Source: Larix kaempferi
Lineage: Eukaryota; Streptophyta; Pinopsida; Pinales; Pinaceae
DNA: 64,000 nucleotides
Direction of reading: 5' to 3'
NCBI GenBank assembly: GCA_027924585.1
Contig: BSBM01001927.1
Coordinates: 186,001-250,000 of the forward strand
Below are positions 1 to 12,555 of this stretch, piece after piece; position 1 is the stretch's first letter; every line of letters starts with the position of its first letter. The notes beneath the pieces were generated by a model. That model was not told the DNA's origin and ran no database searches. It worked only from the letters and a program-made list of their open reading frames with translations. The position numbers and the translations under genes were made by a program.

Positions 1-838
1 CTTTCACTTAGGAAGAATCAAGGATTGAAGACAGAGAAGAGAAGTTAGGTGATGAATATAATCAAGCCCTAGAATCTCATGCTAAGAGGAGCAAGAAAGA
101 ATATCATCATGACAAGTCTAGAATATTCCACAAGAATCAAAGACCTCCCAAAGACTGCTCAAACTTCAAATTCTACAATTGTGATGATATGAGACACATT
201 GCAAGAAATTGTATTAAGAATAAAATCAACAAGAAAGTAAGCAAGAAAAGACATCATGCTCATGCTGCAGAGGATGATGAAGAAGAAAGAAAGGGAATAT
301 TCTTCAAGCAATGAAGAATATGTTCTGATTTCAACACTTACAAGTACAATTTCTCATGAAATTAATGATTGGCTTGTTGATAGTGGTACTTCCAAGCATA
401 TTATTGATTTCAAGGACTCCCTCAACAACTTAACTGAAAAGGACTCACCTCACAAGGTGAAACTTGGAGATGATTAATAGTATCATATAAAAGGGGTTGG
501 AGAAGCATCCTACAAGATTGAATCATGAAATCCTATCACGATGAAAGATGTCCTATATGTACTAGGACTGAATAAGAATCTACTTTCCATCTCAGCTTTA
601 GATGAGAAAGGATTTTGAGTTGCATTTGTTAATGGCCAAGTAATTATGTGACCTAAAGGTAAAACCCGTGATGATGCAATAGTGATTGGAGATCAAGAGG
701 GTGGATTGTACAAAATCAAGGGACAACCAAAACAATCATTGGTTCATGAGACTATGGAACCAAGTGAACTATGGCATAGAAGGTTTGAACACAACAACTA
801 CAAGGCATTATTGATCGAGAACAAGATGGTGAATGGTC
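1..838 (+). pseudogene. Copia C gag C-terminus, protease and pre-integrase fragment
   Basis: Degraded polyprotein segment. Around 160-225 there is a CCHC-type knuckle with the start C-S-N-F altered and the end H-I-A-R-N-C kept. At about 370-410 is the aspartic protease motif W-L-V-D-S-G-T-S. At 480-800 come the G-V-G-E-A, L-L-S-I-S-A-L-D and E-L-W-H-R-R blocks typical of the copia GAG-pre-integrase region. Several in-frame stops lie at roughly 475, 526, 618 and 649. The frame stops at 838, where the LTR of the nested element begins, and resumes at 15957. Confidence 0.85.
834..838. repeat. Target-site duplication TGGTC, left copy
   Basis: TGGTC lies immediately before the LTR terminus TGTTGG at 839 and is repeated exactly at 15957-15961, directly after the other LTR terminus CAACA. 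A 5-bp duplication is what LTR-retrotransposon integrases normally generate. Confidence 0.93.
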
Positions 839-2761
839 TGTTGGACACAATGGCACACTAAAGGGGGGGGTGAATCCGTATGCTAGTACCCTTAACAATT
901 TTTCACTTCAAAACTTAAGCAGAGTTCATCATTCACATTAAGATACTAAGTACATCAACATTCATCAATTAAGCATGTCATCAACATAGATCATAAGAGA
1001 CACATCACAAGACTAGTATAGTAAACTTTATTTATAATTTGGTATGGATTACAATGGAAGACTTCAATCTTCGCGAGTACATCAACACCAACTAACTAAA
1101 GAGAACCAAATCTAACAACAAGACCCAACCTGGTTTTCTTAGCTCCAACTAAGAAAAGGTGCAAGACCCTGCTTGCCTTCACATATTGATCACTATCATG
1201 TACAAACCATGTCAAATCATCAATATGTTTATTCAAACATTAATACTGCTCATGTCTTCAAAGGTTCTGCAGATGCACTCATTCAAGATAGAAAGTAGTC
1301 TAAGGTCTGTCCACTAATCCAAGAAATTGTTGCTCGAATTCAATTTGTATACTTTGTCATGAAAGTCAATAAAGGATTGTCACTTCAAATCAATTGTCAA
1401 TGATGTTACTTGTCAAAGCTCTACTCACCAAACTGCACAAACTGCTTCTTAAGACTCATCCCGAGTCATCAACGGTCTGCTCATAACATCATGACAATCA
1501 TCATAAGTCTGCTCAATACATCCAAGTCATCAAGGGCTTGCTCAGTGCATCCAAGTCTTCAACCACTTCAACATGCCAAGAATTCTATGAGCATCTTATC
1601 ATTAAGATGTTCACTCACATGTCAATCATCAAAGGTATGCTCAATACATCCAAGTCAACAAGGGCCTGCTCAGTACATCCAAGTCTTCAAGCACTTAAAC
1701 ATGTCAAGACTTCTAGGAGTTGCTTATCATCAAGATGTCTTCTCACAGCTCATGCTCAAATATTCAGACAAGACACTGAAGATACTCCTCATATATATTC
1801 CTTCAGTCAATTCAGCTGCCTTAGGATGTTTGAAATAAGATTTAAAACTTCAAACAAAACTTGCTTACCTTGCGGCTGCCTCAATATTCAAATACTCCAC
1901 TGAAATATGCTTCAGAGATGATTGAATTTCAGAGCTATAAATTCAAACTTCATCCTCCACTGCGGATGCCTCAGAGCTGTTATATACCCAAAAATCAGAC
2001 CACCGAATTTTAGAGCTGATCCACACTTAACTTGCAATTGAATGAGTTATGTATATAGTGTTCAACATGGAATTTGATTGGGCCGACTTGCTATATATAT
2101 ATATTTTATACACCATTTTTCTTAAGGAAGCTGACCTAGATTGATGTTCACACAATAATTTTTTATTTCATTGTATAGTTAATGTTTGTCATGTCATCAT
2201 TTAATTTGTCCAAGAGCTCCATGTCAACATTGTGGATCCATGACAAAGTAAGGGATCTTCATAAAAGGTTCCATCATGTCTTCATAATGAGTAAGAGTGT
2301 GAGTGAATTATGATGGATGCAAAGGATCCAAGAGCTATCATAGCACTATTTATGTGGGTCTAAGACCCAATCCTTCACTTTCATTTCTCCAAGAGATTTT
2401 CCACATCAAAGTCCAATGTCAAGGTCCTCATATAAGCCACCAATGGTCTTCCTCACATACTCATGGGCTACAAGATCATAAAAGTACAAATAGATCCATC
2501 ATGGTCTTCAAGAACATAATCTCATTGTCATCAAGTGGTAGCATGGACCATCAAGCTACCATGTGTGTGGACTTCATGACCTCATCAAGTCACAACAAAT
2601 GACCCCAGAATGGGTCATTTGTACCATCTAGTGCTCCAAATCATACACCAACTGTGAATGGGATCCAATGCCCAAGCTACCATGTCCTGCTTGCCATGTC
2701 ATCATCCTTTGTCACTCCTTTTTCATTAATGGCTTGACATCAATGACAACCATGCTCAACA
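839..2761 (-). repeat. 3' LTR of the gag-only element (1923 bp)
   Basis: This is a direct repeat of 13942-15956. It starts TGTTGG and ends CAACA on +. It carries an 8-G run at 863-870, an internal near-duplication with a period of about 128 bp around 1518-1740, and an AT-rich TATA-like tract near 2091-2108. The small open frames inside it are not conserved between the two LTRs, so I do not call genes. Confidence 0.92.
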
Positions 2762-2773
2762 AACTCCCCCTTT
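2762..2773 (-). other. Polypurine tract of the gag-only element
   Basis: Read on the minus strand this is AAAGGGGGAGTT, directly upstream of the LTR start TGTTGAGC. Its position and composition match the plus-strand primer of LTR retrotransposons and fix the element's orientation as minus. Confidence 0.85.
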
Positions 2774-4318
2774 GTCATTGATGGAAACACCTCTTCAAAT
2801 ACTCCCCCCCTTTGACATTGATGAGAAAGGGCCACTTTCTGAGATCATGCTGAAATGTTTGCTCCCCCTTTCATGTAGGCTTATTCATTTACCGAGCTAT
2901 TTTCTCCCCCTAATAACGTTGGCAATTTGATCTTTAAACATCCTTTTCTTCAGTATGCTACTTTTGTCATCATGTTGCTACTTTAATATCATGACTTAGT
3001 CCTTCTGGTTAGCTAATGGTTGTAGGAACACTCCATGCTTGAGTCACCAACTATATCAGTCTATAGAATGCTCATATGATTACTAACATTAGATTAAATG
3101 CATGTGCTTGTTGCTATGTCTTCAGAATTTATGTGAAAATGCTTTTGGATGGCTGCCTCAGTTAGTATCCCAAATTTGATCTAGAACCAATTGAAGGATC
3201 TGTTTTGAGTGCTAACTCAAAACTACCTTTCAACCAATAACTTCAAAACAAAATCAACTATCTTCAATATAAAATTTTCTTCTAATAATGATGCCACAAT
3301 TGTATTCAGATCATAGATTCAAAAGGTGATTAGTATACTCAACAAATTCTGCTCAAGTCTGATTTCAAGTTGAACTAAGTTACTCTTACTTAGTAGACTT
3401 GAAAAGGTGTATGCATATGCCTTTTAAACTACAGTTCAAACCTCTTCTTTTTCAAGATCTGCATTGATGAATTCTGCAACAAAACTTCATAATAATATTT
3501 CTTCAAGTTTTTCAATAAGATCTTCTAGCATCATCTACAAGGTTGTTTACCTCAAGATGTTTTGGACCTTTTATGATGATGGCCAAGATGATAGTCGATC
3601 TTTGAAACTTTGGTTGCTTTGTCTCTCTTATACAAAATCCTTTGACTACTAACATCAGAACTTCATGTAGCTTTGGTTATCTTCAACAAGGCTTGAAAAG
3701 TGCTGCTTCTAATATTTGAATGCCTTAACAAAAACAAAGATAAAATCATGTACTGCTCATGCCAATCATATGTCAATCATCAAGGGGTCTCCTCATCTTG
3801 AGTTCTTATCATATGCTTCCCATCATGAAAATATTTCTAGTTTCTCTTCATACAATGATAAAAATATCGATAACCAGTTGCATTATAATCAACTTTATTG
3901 CCAAAATTATTCATACAATCAGATACGAACAACAAGTGTTTTCTTGAAGACATCCTTGCCAATCATATCCAAAGCTAGAGAGAGTCATCAATACACTTTA
4001 TGGATGCTATAAGGAATGCATAAAAAATCATCTAGTAAATTCATAAAAGGTAATCATGCATCAGGGAAAATCCTCCAAACATCACCATGTTGCTTCACTT
4101 CATTTGCTTCAGCTACATGTACAGAGAGTTCATAAGATCACTGCAAATTACTCTTGCTCCCCCTATTACCATGCCAATTGTAGCTACGATCCTTGGACCT
4201 GTTCTTCTACTTGGAGAAACCATTATTTACCTTTGAGTCCATCCTACAACTCTAAGAAATCAAGGTGTACTAAGGGATTTGAAATACCTCAAACTTGGCT
4301 TGCCACATGGAATCCATC
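2774..4318. other. Non-coding internal region of the gag-only element
   Basis: AT-rich sequence between the gag end and the polypurine tract. It is densely stopped in all frames, and I recognise no pol motif on either strand. Short open frames such as the one at 3716-4012 show no family signature. This is where an autonomous relative would carry pol. Confidence 0.6.
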
Positions 4319-4604
4319 TTATTTACACCGATCAAATTCATTCACATTCAATAATACATTCTTTTTCATCCATACTTGAGAGTGGCCTTGAATTTGAGCA
4401 CATGTATTTTGAGCTTCAATTCTTCCTACATTCTTCTTCTTCCATGGTTCATAGGTTATTCTAGATGATGTGTATGAGGGACTCATCATAGTTTGTTTTC
4501 TTGGACTTGCACAATCTTGGGCTTTGCGACCGAATCCATAACAATTGTAACATCTCATGGTGTGGCAATTTGCAACAATATGACAAACACGGTTACATGT
4601 CCAA
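4319..4604 (-). pseudogene. Gag C-terminus of the gag-only element, two zinc knuckles
   Basis: This is the downstream half of the gag interrupted by copia A at 4610-11555. On the minus strand it opens with C-W-T-C-N-R-V-C-H-I-V-A-N-C, a full CX2CX4HX4C knuckle. A second follows, C-Y-N-C-Y-G-F-G-R-K-A-Q-D-C, in which the zinc-binding His is replaced by Arg. Together with the knuckle at about 11600-11640 on the other side of A, this gag had three tandem knuckles. After the second knuckle come a basic/serine tail and a stop near 4319. Confidence 0.78.
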
Positions 4605-4609
4605 CATTT
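4605..4609. repeat. Target-site duplication CATTT of copia A, left copy
   Basis: CATTT precedes the LTR terminus TGTTAAG at 4610 and is repeated exactly at 11556-11560 after the other terminus CAACA. Confidence 0.92.
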
Positions 4610-5106
4610 TGTTAAGTTTATACTAATTTGACTAGAAAGATCACTGAAAGAAACACAATCATAAGATAGACAAATATTTTACCCTGGGAAACCCTCATGG
4701 GGTAGAAAACCCAGCAAAGCTTTCCTCAATAAGATGATCAACCAAATACAAGATGTAGTCCAAGACTAGAGATCCTCCTCTACCTCCTATGCAGACCTCT
4801 CACTCACTTGTGCGCTACTTTCCTAGTGATGGTTGAGTGAGACAAGTGAGGAACATCCTCCTCTACTTATACTTGTTTCCCGACTGACTTTTTACCCTAT
4901 GGGGCCGACCTCTCCTAAGAGAGTCTAATAACCCCTAATAAATTAACTCAGGGCCGACCCCCACATGGGAGATCTAATAACACTAGTTACCACAATCCAT
5001 CGAAGGAATAAACATCTCAGGATATACAATAAAGTCCCATCGGAGGAATAAAACATCTATGGGATAATACAAATATAATATTCTTAGAAGTTACAATATT
5101 TCAACA
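4610..5106 (-). repeat. 3' LTR of copia A (497 bp)
   Basis: TG..CA-bounded copy of 11059-11555. On the minus strand it contains the same U3/R/U5 landmarks as the LTRs of B: the TGTTGAA start, two ATTCCTCCGA-like boxes, a GTATAAGTAGAGGAGG TATA-like region, and the TTGAGGAAAGCTTTGCTGGG stretch near its end. Confidence 0.93.
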
Positions 5107-5117
5107 CTCCCCCTTAA
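5107..5117 (-). other. Polypurine tract of copia A
   Basis: On the minus strand TTAAGGGGGAG is followed at once by the LTR start TGTTGAA. The same PPT stands before the 3' LTR of element B at 45013-45023. Confidence 0.85.
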
Positions 5118-6534
5118 TGAGAAGGATATTATAAAAACATCTGTAGGAGAAAGGAGTCATCGACTACATGATACATGATACATCTATAAATCATTGGAAG
5201 ATTTCTTTATACATCATCATTAGTAACTCAGATAGTTACTGGAACATAATCAATACTGGAACATCAACATCGTCAGTATTGAGTCTTCATCTTCTGCAGC
5301 ACTCGATCAGCTACAACATCATCATCTGGATCTCTCGATCAATAGTATCATCATCTGGATCTACTGATCAATATCATCATCTGGATCCTCACGATCAACA
5401 TCATCATCATCCCGATTAGCAGCATCGTCATCTAGACCATCATGACCATAGCATCGTCATCTAGATCATCATGATCACAGCATCGTCACCACACGATCTG
5501 CATCATCGTCATCACACGATCTACATCATTGTCATCAACTGGATCCTCTCGATCAATAGCACAATAGCAGCACACCCTGCAACACACATGTTCTATTTAA
5601 GACACCATATCATGTCTAGGGACGATGCAGTCCACTCGTCAACTTAGAAAAAGTCTAAGGACCACTTCTCGGAGACATATGTCTACGGCTCAATTCAGAG
5701 ACCGAAGTCTGGGGATGATACAATCCCCTCACTCTCGGAGACATCTATCTGCAGCTCAATTTAGGACTGAAGTCCAAGGATGATACAATCCCCTCACTCT
5801 TGGATACATCTGTCTGTGGTTAACTTTAGGACTGAAGTCCAAGGATGATACAATCCCCTCACTCTTGGAGACATCTGTCTACGGCTCATTTAGGATTGAA
5901 GTCCAAGGATGATACAATCCCCTCACTCTTGGAGACATCGGTCTGCGGCTCACTTTAGGATTTAATTCCAAGGATGATACAATCCTCTTACTCTCGGAGA
6001 CATCTATCTGCGGATCACTTTAGGACTAAAGTCCACGGATGATACAATCCTCTTACTCTCGGAGACATATGTCTGCGGATCACTTTAGGACTAAAGTCCA
6101 TGGATGATACAATCCTCTTACTCTCAGAGACATCTGTCTGCAGATCACTTTAGGACTAAAGTCCACGTATGATACAATCCTCTTACCATCCACTTAGACA
6201 AAGTCTAAGGACCATTTCATTGACCTCATCATCAGAACAGGAAACCTCATCATCAACCTCATTGTTGGAACAGGTAGCCTCATCATCGATACAATATCCT
6301 CATCAATACAGGTATCCATATCATCAATACAAGTATCCACATCAATACAAGTATACACATCAATACAAGTATACACATCATCAATACAAGTATCCACACC
6401 AATACAAGTATACACATTAATACAAGTATCCACACCAATACAAGTATACATCATCAATACAGGTATCCACATTAATACAAGTATACAGTCATCGATACAG
6501 GTATCCACATCGATACCAGTATCCAAAGATATCT
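5118..6534 (-). repeat. Tandem-repeat spacer of copia A between pol and PPT
   Basis: Three kinds of tandem repeat lie between the RNase H stop and the PPT. At about 5280-5545 are GATCATCATGATC-like units of roughly 25-35 bp. At about 5690-6210 are some eight copies of a 65-bp unit with the core GGACTGAAGTCCAAGGATGA. At about 6290-6525 are 18-21-bp units of the type ATCAATACAAGTATACAC. The 65-bp unit read on minus matches the 86-bp repeat of element B. Open frames across it, such as 6194-6526 on minus, only reflect the short periodicity. Confidence 0.85.
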
Positions 6535-9500
6535 TTATCGACCATATCCCTCCCCTTTTCGAGGAGGGTCCTTCTGAACTACACCAAGCTTGTCTCGGAA
6601 ATACTCAAACTTTACTCGAGACAGAGGTTTGGTCAACACATCAGCAACTTGTTCATTAGTGCCTACATACTCGAGCTTGATAGCTCCTTTCTGCACCATA
6701 TCCCGTATATAAAAATATCGGATCTCTATGTGCTTTGACTTATCATGGAACACTGGATTCTCTGTCATCTTGATACAACTCTGGTTGTCACATAGAATCA
6801 TAGTGGGGTACATCTCTAACTCAAACAATCCTGATAATAGCTTCCAAAACCATACCACTTCGCAACTAGCAAAGTAGGTAGCTATATATTCTGCTTCAGT
6901 TGTGTTGAGATCCACACTTGACTGCTTTCTACTAAACCACGAGATCATGGCAGATCCAAGACAACAACATCCACCCGATGTACTCTTCTTGTTTGATACA
7001 CTTCCCGCCCAATCAACATCTGTGTAGCCATATAATATGAAGTCATGATCTCCACGATAATAGAGACCAAAATCTATCATACCTTTTAGGTACCTCATCA
7101 CATGCTTTGTAGCAATTAGGTGAACTTGTCTAGGTTCCACTAGATACTAACTCAGAGTGTTCACCGCAAAACACATGTCTAGCCTGGTATTCATTAGATA
7201 CATTAATGACCCAATAATCTGTCTGTACAAAGTCACATCCACTAACTTTGAAGAGTCATCAACTAATAGCTTTAAGTTGGAATCCATGGGAATGGCCATG
7301 GATTTGCATTCCAACATATCGAATCTTTTCAGGATTCCCATAGCATACTTACCCTGGTTGAGAAAGATTCCATTTGGTCCTTGCCATACTTCCAGACCTA
7401 GGAAGTAGTGCATCAATCTGAGATCTTTCATCTCAAACTCTGATGAGAGCTTCTTCTTGCACTTGATAATCTGTTTCTCATTTCCAGTCAGAAATAGATC
7501 ATCCACATATAGCAACAATATGACAGGTTCATCATTCATAACCTTGAGATAAATATTATGATCAAATTTACTTTTGGTAAAGCCCAAGTTCGTCAAGAAA
7601 CTGTCAATTCTTCCATACCAAGCTCTGGGAGCTTGCTTCAACCCATACAAGGCATTCTTCGGTTTGCATACATGGGTTCTTCCATTTTCCACCTCAAATC
7701 CTTGTGGTTGTTCTATGTACACGTCTTCATCAATCACACCATTTAGGAAGGTTGTTTTTACATCCATCTGGTGTAAATCCCATTTCATCATGGATGCAAG
7801 TGCCATGATTGTTCTAATGGAAGTGTACCTTGCAACTGGTACAAATGTTTCTTCATAGTCAATTCCCTCTTTCTGAGAGAATCCTCTGGCCACAAATCTT
7901 GCTTTCTATTTCTCAATGCTACCATCCGCAGCATACTTTATTTTGTGTATCCATTTGGAGGATAACACACTTTTGTCTTTTGGCTTGGGAACTATATCCC
8001 AAACATCATTCTTCATTATTGACTGGTATTCCTCTGTCATTGCCTCTACCCATTCTTTCTTATGAACTGCCTCTTCATAACTAGTAGGTTCTTGATCTAC
8101 AAGATCACACATCAAAGCCATATAGTTAGAGAATGGCTTTGGTTTCTTGCTTACTCTAGTGGAGCCTTTAGGAGCTCCATGCTTTTTTTCTCCTAGTATA
8201 ATATCTCTTTCCCATGCTAGCTTTATTTTCCTTGAAATGTTTGAAAGGGGTGGTTCTTGTGGTTCTATCATATCATGGTCTTCAGGTGTTACATCTTCAG
8301 GGATGGGTACAACCTTTGTAGTTCTGGGAGGTGCACCTTCTTCATATACTTCTTCATACTGGCACTTCCTAGATCTCTTGAGAGCTGCTTCTTCATCAAA
8401 TGTCACATCCCTACTTATTTCCATATGATGATAACCTGGGATGTAAATTCTAAATGCTTTGGATGCTTCACAATATCCAACAAATATTCCCTTCTTTCCA
8501 GAAGGATCTAAGTTGGTCCTCTTTTCTTTTGGAATGTGAATGTACACTGGACATCCAAATATCTTGAGGTGACTTACCTTAGGTTTCTTTCCCATGAACA
8601 CTTCTTCTGGAGTCTTGAAATCAAGAGCACTGTGGGATAGTCTATTTTGCACATAGACCGTTGTCCTAGCTGCTTCAACCCATATATACATAGGTAAATC
8701 TTGATCATGTATCATTGTTTTTACAGCTTCCATTATGGTTCTATTCTTTCTTTCCGCAACACCATTTTTTTGGGGATTGTAGGGAGTGGTTAGCTCCCTC
8801 TTGATTCCAGCTTCCTCACAGAAATATTCAAAGTCCTTTGAAGTATATTCTCTGCCATTATCTGTCCTGAGTATTTTGATTTTCTTTTCTGAATGATTCT
8901 CTATCAAGGCTTTGAACTCCTTGAACTTTCCAAAGACTTCATTCTTTCCTTTTAGAAAGTATATCCAAGTCTTCCTTGAATAGTCATCAATAAATGTGAG
9001 ATAGTATTCATATCCACTCAAGGATGTGGAGGGTATTGGTCCATATACATTAGAATGAATTAACTCCAAGGTACTCTTAGTCTTTGTGTCACTCTTTGGA
9101 AATGGGTTCTTGATATTCTTCCCTTTTGAACAACCTTTGCATGTGCCATCATGATCAATCTTTAAGTCTGGCAGACCTATAACTACCTTGCTTACATGAG
9201 GTACTGCCTTGTAATTAATATGGGCAATGGGCAAGCCTCCTATGCCATAGCTCATTTGGGCTAGTGGATTCATGCACAAGGGAAGCTTCTGGATGGCCCT
9301 TGAGCTTGTATAGACCTCCTTCCTCTTCACCAATGACAATTACATCCTTAATAGATTTACCTTTGGACCACATTAATACTTGTCCATCAATGAATGCAAC
9401 TCTATAACCTTTCTTATCCAATGCTGAGATGGAAAGCAAGTTCTTCTTCAATCCTGGTACATACAATATTTCCTTCATCTTCATGGGGGTTCCAGAATCA

Positions 9501-10605
9501 AGCTTGTAGTTTGCTTCACCAATTCCCTTGATGGGATATTGATAGTCATCTCCTAATGACACTTTCTGTGGGGAGGTCTTCTCTTTCAGTTTTGAAAGAG
9601 TTTTCTTTTGTCCAGTCATGTGCTTTGAAGCACCACTATCAATAAGCCATGTATCTTCTCCAGGTGTTATAGATCCAGAGAGTGCAGAGAATAAACATAC
9701 TCTTCTGCGTCTTCTTCTTCATTTCTTCTAGATATTCTCTTGAAGAAGGGACTTTCTTCCTCTTATTCTTCTTCTTCACTATCATCTTCTGCAAGATGTG
9801 CTTGATGTCTTTTATGGTGAAGATCTTTCTTCTTCTTTGAAGGACAATGTCTAGAAATGTGTCCTATTTTGTGGCAATTGAAACATTGGAAAGAAGAGTG
9901 TTTTCTTTTTCCTTTCTTCTGAAATATTTGTGGAGATTGAGACTCCTTGTGACTGTCCTTCTTGAAGTAGGATTGACTCCTTCTTCTTTTGGTGTGTGTA
10001 GCCAAGGCTTGGTCATCTTCTTTGAGCAGGGCTTCTCTGTTGGAAACCCTAGCTTCTTCTTGGATGCAACCTTCCCATACCACATCAAACTTCATGCTCT
10101 CCTTTCTGGCACACATGGTTTGGATAAATGACTCCCATGGTCTAGTGAGACCATTTAGAGTAGTCATGACTAGTTCATATTAATCAAGGGTATCTCCAAT
10201 AGCATCTAGTTGTTCCTTGAACTAGGAGATCCTTGAGAAATAGTCTTGAACAGATTCTCCTTTATTCATCTTTGTTCTCTTCAATTGAGCTCTCAGATTC
10301 ATCTTCCTATTGATGTTCTTTCCCTCATACATTCTGGAAAGGGCATCATACATTTCCTTTGGAGTCTTCTTGGATGCCACTTGGGGAATCAAATGGTCTT
10401 TAATAGAATCAACAATGATTCTCTTTTCCCTAATCAAATCCTTCCTATACTTCTCTTTGGCTTCATCTTCTCTAGGTTCTGCAATCTCATCCTTGATATA
10501 CTGGGAAAGATCATTCTCTTCAAGAATGAGACCAATTATGTATTTCCATGCCCGAAAATTTTTTATACCCTCTAGCTTGTCTTCAAGCTTAGTACATGGA
10601 GCCAT
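6535..10605 (-). pseudogene. Gag-pol of copia A, broken
   Basis: Reads on minus as gag (10605-9763; UBN2-type domain, then a C-F-N-C-H-K-I-G-H knuckle), protease (W-L-I-D-S-G-A-S near 9630), pre-integrase, integrase with the N-P-Q-K-N-G-V-A-E block (about 8750), RT with L-L-Y-V-D-D-L-F (about 7500) and RNase H (7140-6535, ending with the D-K-L-G-V-V-Q block). The family start Met-Ala-Pro is at 10603-10605. Breaks against element B: frame or stop lesions near 10170-10220 and 9620-9760, a frameshift around 9215-9339, a stop at about 7903 in the RT N-terminus and a stop at about 7144 replacing Gln. It cannot make one polyprotein. Confidence 0.92.
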
Positions 10606-11046
10606 CTTCTCTAGGGGTCAAAGAGATTGAAGTTTCTCAAGAGATAGAATAACACTTACCAGGGGATGTGCTTGATTGAATTGGAAGTTTTGGTGTGTTC
10701 TGCTTCTGGAAACTTCAACTTTTCACCTTCCGTATTTGCAACAGAATTTCTTGTTTTCTGGTCTTCTCTTTTCTGGTGCACAGGTTCACAGCTTTTTTGG
10801 TTTACTGGTGCGCAACTTTTTTGGTTCTCTGGTTTTCTGCACTTTTGGTCAAACTAGGGTTTGACTTTCCTAGAGTTCTACCCAACCAAAAACCTCGATC
10901 CAGGGCTCAAAACTTTGATTTTGAGGAGGGATATCCAGCCATGCAATCAGAATCCAAAAATAACAACTTTTGCAGAAACCCTAATTTTCACCGTAGGAGA
11001 GAGAGAGAGAGATTTTCACCTTGTGAAAGATGTTCTATTCAGGCTA
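10606..11046 (-). other. 5' leader of copia A
   Basis: Untranslated leader between PBS and gag start. A purine GAGA run (about 11000-11012 on +) corresponds to the CT-rich stretch of the B leader. It has TTTTGG-rich repeats near 10740-10850. No ORF of note. Confidence 0.6.
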
Positions 11047-11058
11047 GCTCTGATACCA
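11047..11058 (-). other. Primer-binding site of copia A
   Basis: Minus strand reads TGGTATCAGAGC, the usual initiator-methionine tRNA primer site of plant copia elements, directly next to the LTR end. Confidence 0.9.
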
Positions 11059-11555
11059 TGTTAAGTTTATACTAATTTGACTAGCAAGATCACTAAAAGA
11101 AACCCAATCACAAGATAGACAGAGATTTTACCCTGGGAAACCCTCATGGGGTAGAAAACCCAACAAAGCTTTCCTCAATAAGATGATCAACCAAATACAA
11201 GATGTATTCCAAGACTAGAGCTCCTTCTCTACCTCCTATGTAGACCTCTCTCTCACTTGTGCACTACTTTCCGAGTGATGGATGAGTGAGATAAGTGAGG
11301 AACATCCTCCTCTACTTATACTTGTTTCCCGACTGACTTTTTACCCTATGGGGCCGATCTCTCCTCAGAGAGTCTAATAAACCCTAATAAATTAACTCAG
11401 GGCCGACCCCCACATGGGAGATCTAATAACCCTAGTTACCACAATCCATCGGAGGAATAAACATCTCCGGATATACAATAAAGTCCCATCAGAGGAATGA
11501 AACATCTCCGGGATAATACAAATATAATATTCTTAGAAGTTACAATATTTCAACA
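11059..11555 (-). repeat. 5' LTR of copia A (497 bp)
   Basis: Same length and ends as 4610-5106, with about 27 scattered substitutions and no indel that I can see. It abuts the PBS on its left and the second CATTT on its right. Confidence 0.93.
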
Positions 11556-11560
11556 CATTT

Positions 11561-12555
11561 AACCATATTGTTGGGAGGCCCAACACTTGCATGAGATTTG
11601 CAATTCAATGGCTTATGACCAAAATCATTACATGAGAAGCAATAACCATTGAAACTATTTTTGTATCTGAATGCCTGATTCCACCTTAAGGATGTCTCTT
11701 TTCTGAACTTGCTTTGAGGAGTAGGACTAAATCCTTGATATCCTCCAAATTTTCTGATGTCTTTTGTAGTTATATGAAAGGCAACTTGGTTTTCACTCTT
11801 GGGGGATGATGAGCTTGCTTCAATATTCTTAGGAGTCTTTGAACTATCTTCATATTTTTCTACTTTCTTGTTGTAACCCAAGCCAGTCTTGTCAAAAGGC
11901 GATCTTTGACAACACAAGATCTCATTTAGAATGGTAGAATTATTGTCAAACTTGACATATGCACTTGAATTTTCATTCTTATTCCTGAGATAAACCACTT
12001 CCATTTCAATATTTTCACAAGTCTTCTCTTTTTCATCCAACTGGTTCTTCAAAACATCTTCTATCATTTTGGCTTCCTCAAGTTGAATTTTCAAATCAAC
12101 ATTAGCCTTCCTTATTTCTTCAATCTGTTCTAAATATTCAGTAGGCTCTTCTTGTTCTTATTCTTGGTTGATCAATTTGGCATTTAATCTTTCAACTTCA
12201 TATTATTTGTCTTTTAGCTCATCTTGTAACTCTTTGTTCTTGTGTTTCAATTTCTTGAGCAATACCATTGTCTCCTTTTGGTATTTTGCGAAGGACCTCA
12301 CAATTTTCTTTTTGAGCCTCAGATTATATTTGAGATCAATATCCATTAGGTTATATGCAAGTGCATGATTAAATTTCAACAAGTCTTCCTTATCATCTTC
12401 TGCAAGTAGACTTTCAACATCATCACATTCAGAGATACTACAATAAGAAGGATCCTTAGTTTTCATGATGTTTGATTCTTGCACTTCTTTTTCTTCTTGA
12501 TTCAGATCTTCAAAGGGCTTGACTTTAGTCATGGGGGATTCAATCAATAAACCGC
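11561..12555 (-). pseudogene. Gag middle region of the gag-only element (coiled coil plus zinc knuckle)
   Basis: Two open stretches on minus (12547-12203 and 12094-11561) encode a Lys/Glu-rich segment with long helices (K-L-K-H-K-N-K-E-L-Q-D-E-L) and then the block Q-R-S-P-F-D-K-T-G-L-G-Y. That block is a hallmark of SIRE/Maximus-like copia gags. A CX2CX4HX4C knuckle follows (C-F-S-C-N-D-F-G-H-K-P-L-N-C, about 11640-11600). The frame ends at copia A and resumes at 4604. One stop/frameshift near 12100-12200 separates the two stretches. Confidence 0.8.

Larger units (their letters stand above)
4610..11555 (-). mobile_element. Ty1/copia LTR retrotransposon A (full length, degenerate pol)
   Basis: A 6946-bp element in minus orientation, nested in the gag of the gag-only element. 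It has two 497-bp LTRs (4610-5106 and 11059-11555), a PBS at 11047-11058, a PPT at 5107-5117 and a CATTT target duplication. By eye the LTRs differ at roughly 27 positions (about 94-95 % identity), so this insertion is older than B and necessarily younger than its host. Gag-pol is recognisable throughout but broken. The LTR and protein place it in the same family as element B. Confidence 0.94.

Noticed and set aside
1410-1903. Two overlapping open frames in the 3' LTR of the gag-only element
   Set aside because: They arise from the ~128-bp internal duplication and are not kept in the other LTR.
6194-6526. 110-codon minus frame rich in Thr-Cys-Ile-Asp
   Set aside because: It is the translation of the 18-21-bp tandem repeats in copia A, not a gene.
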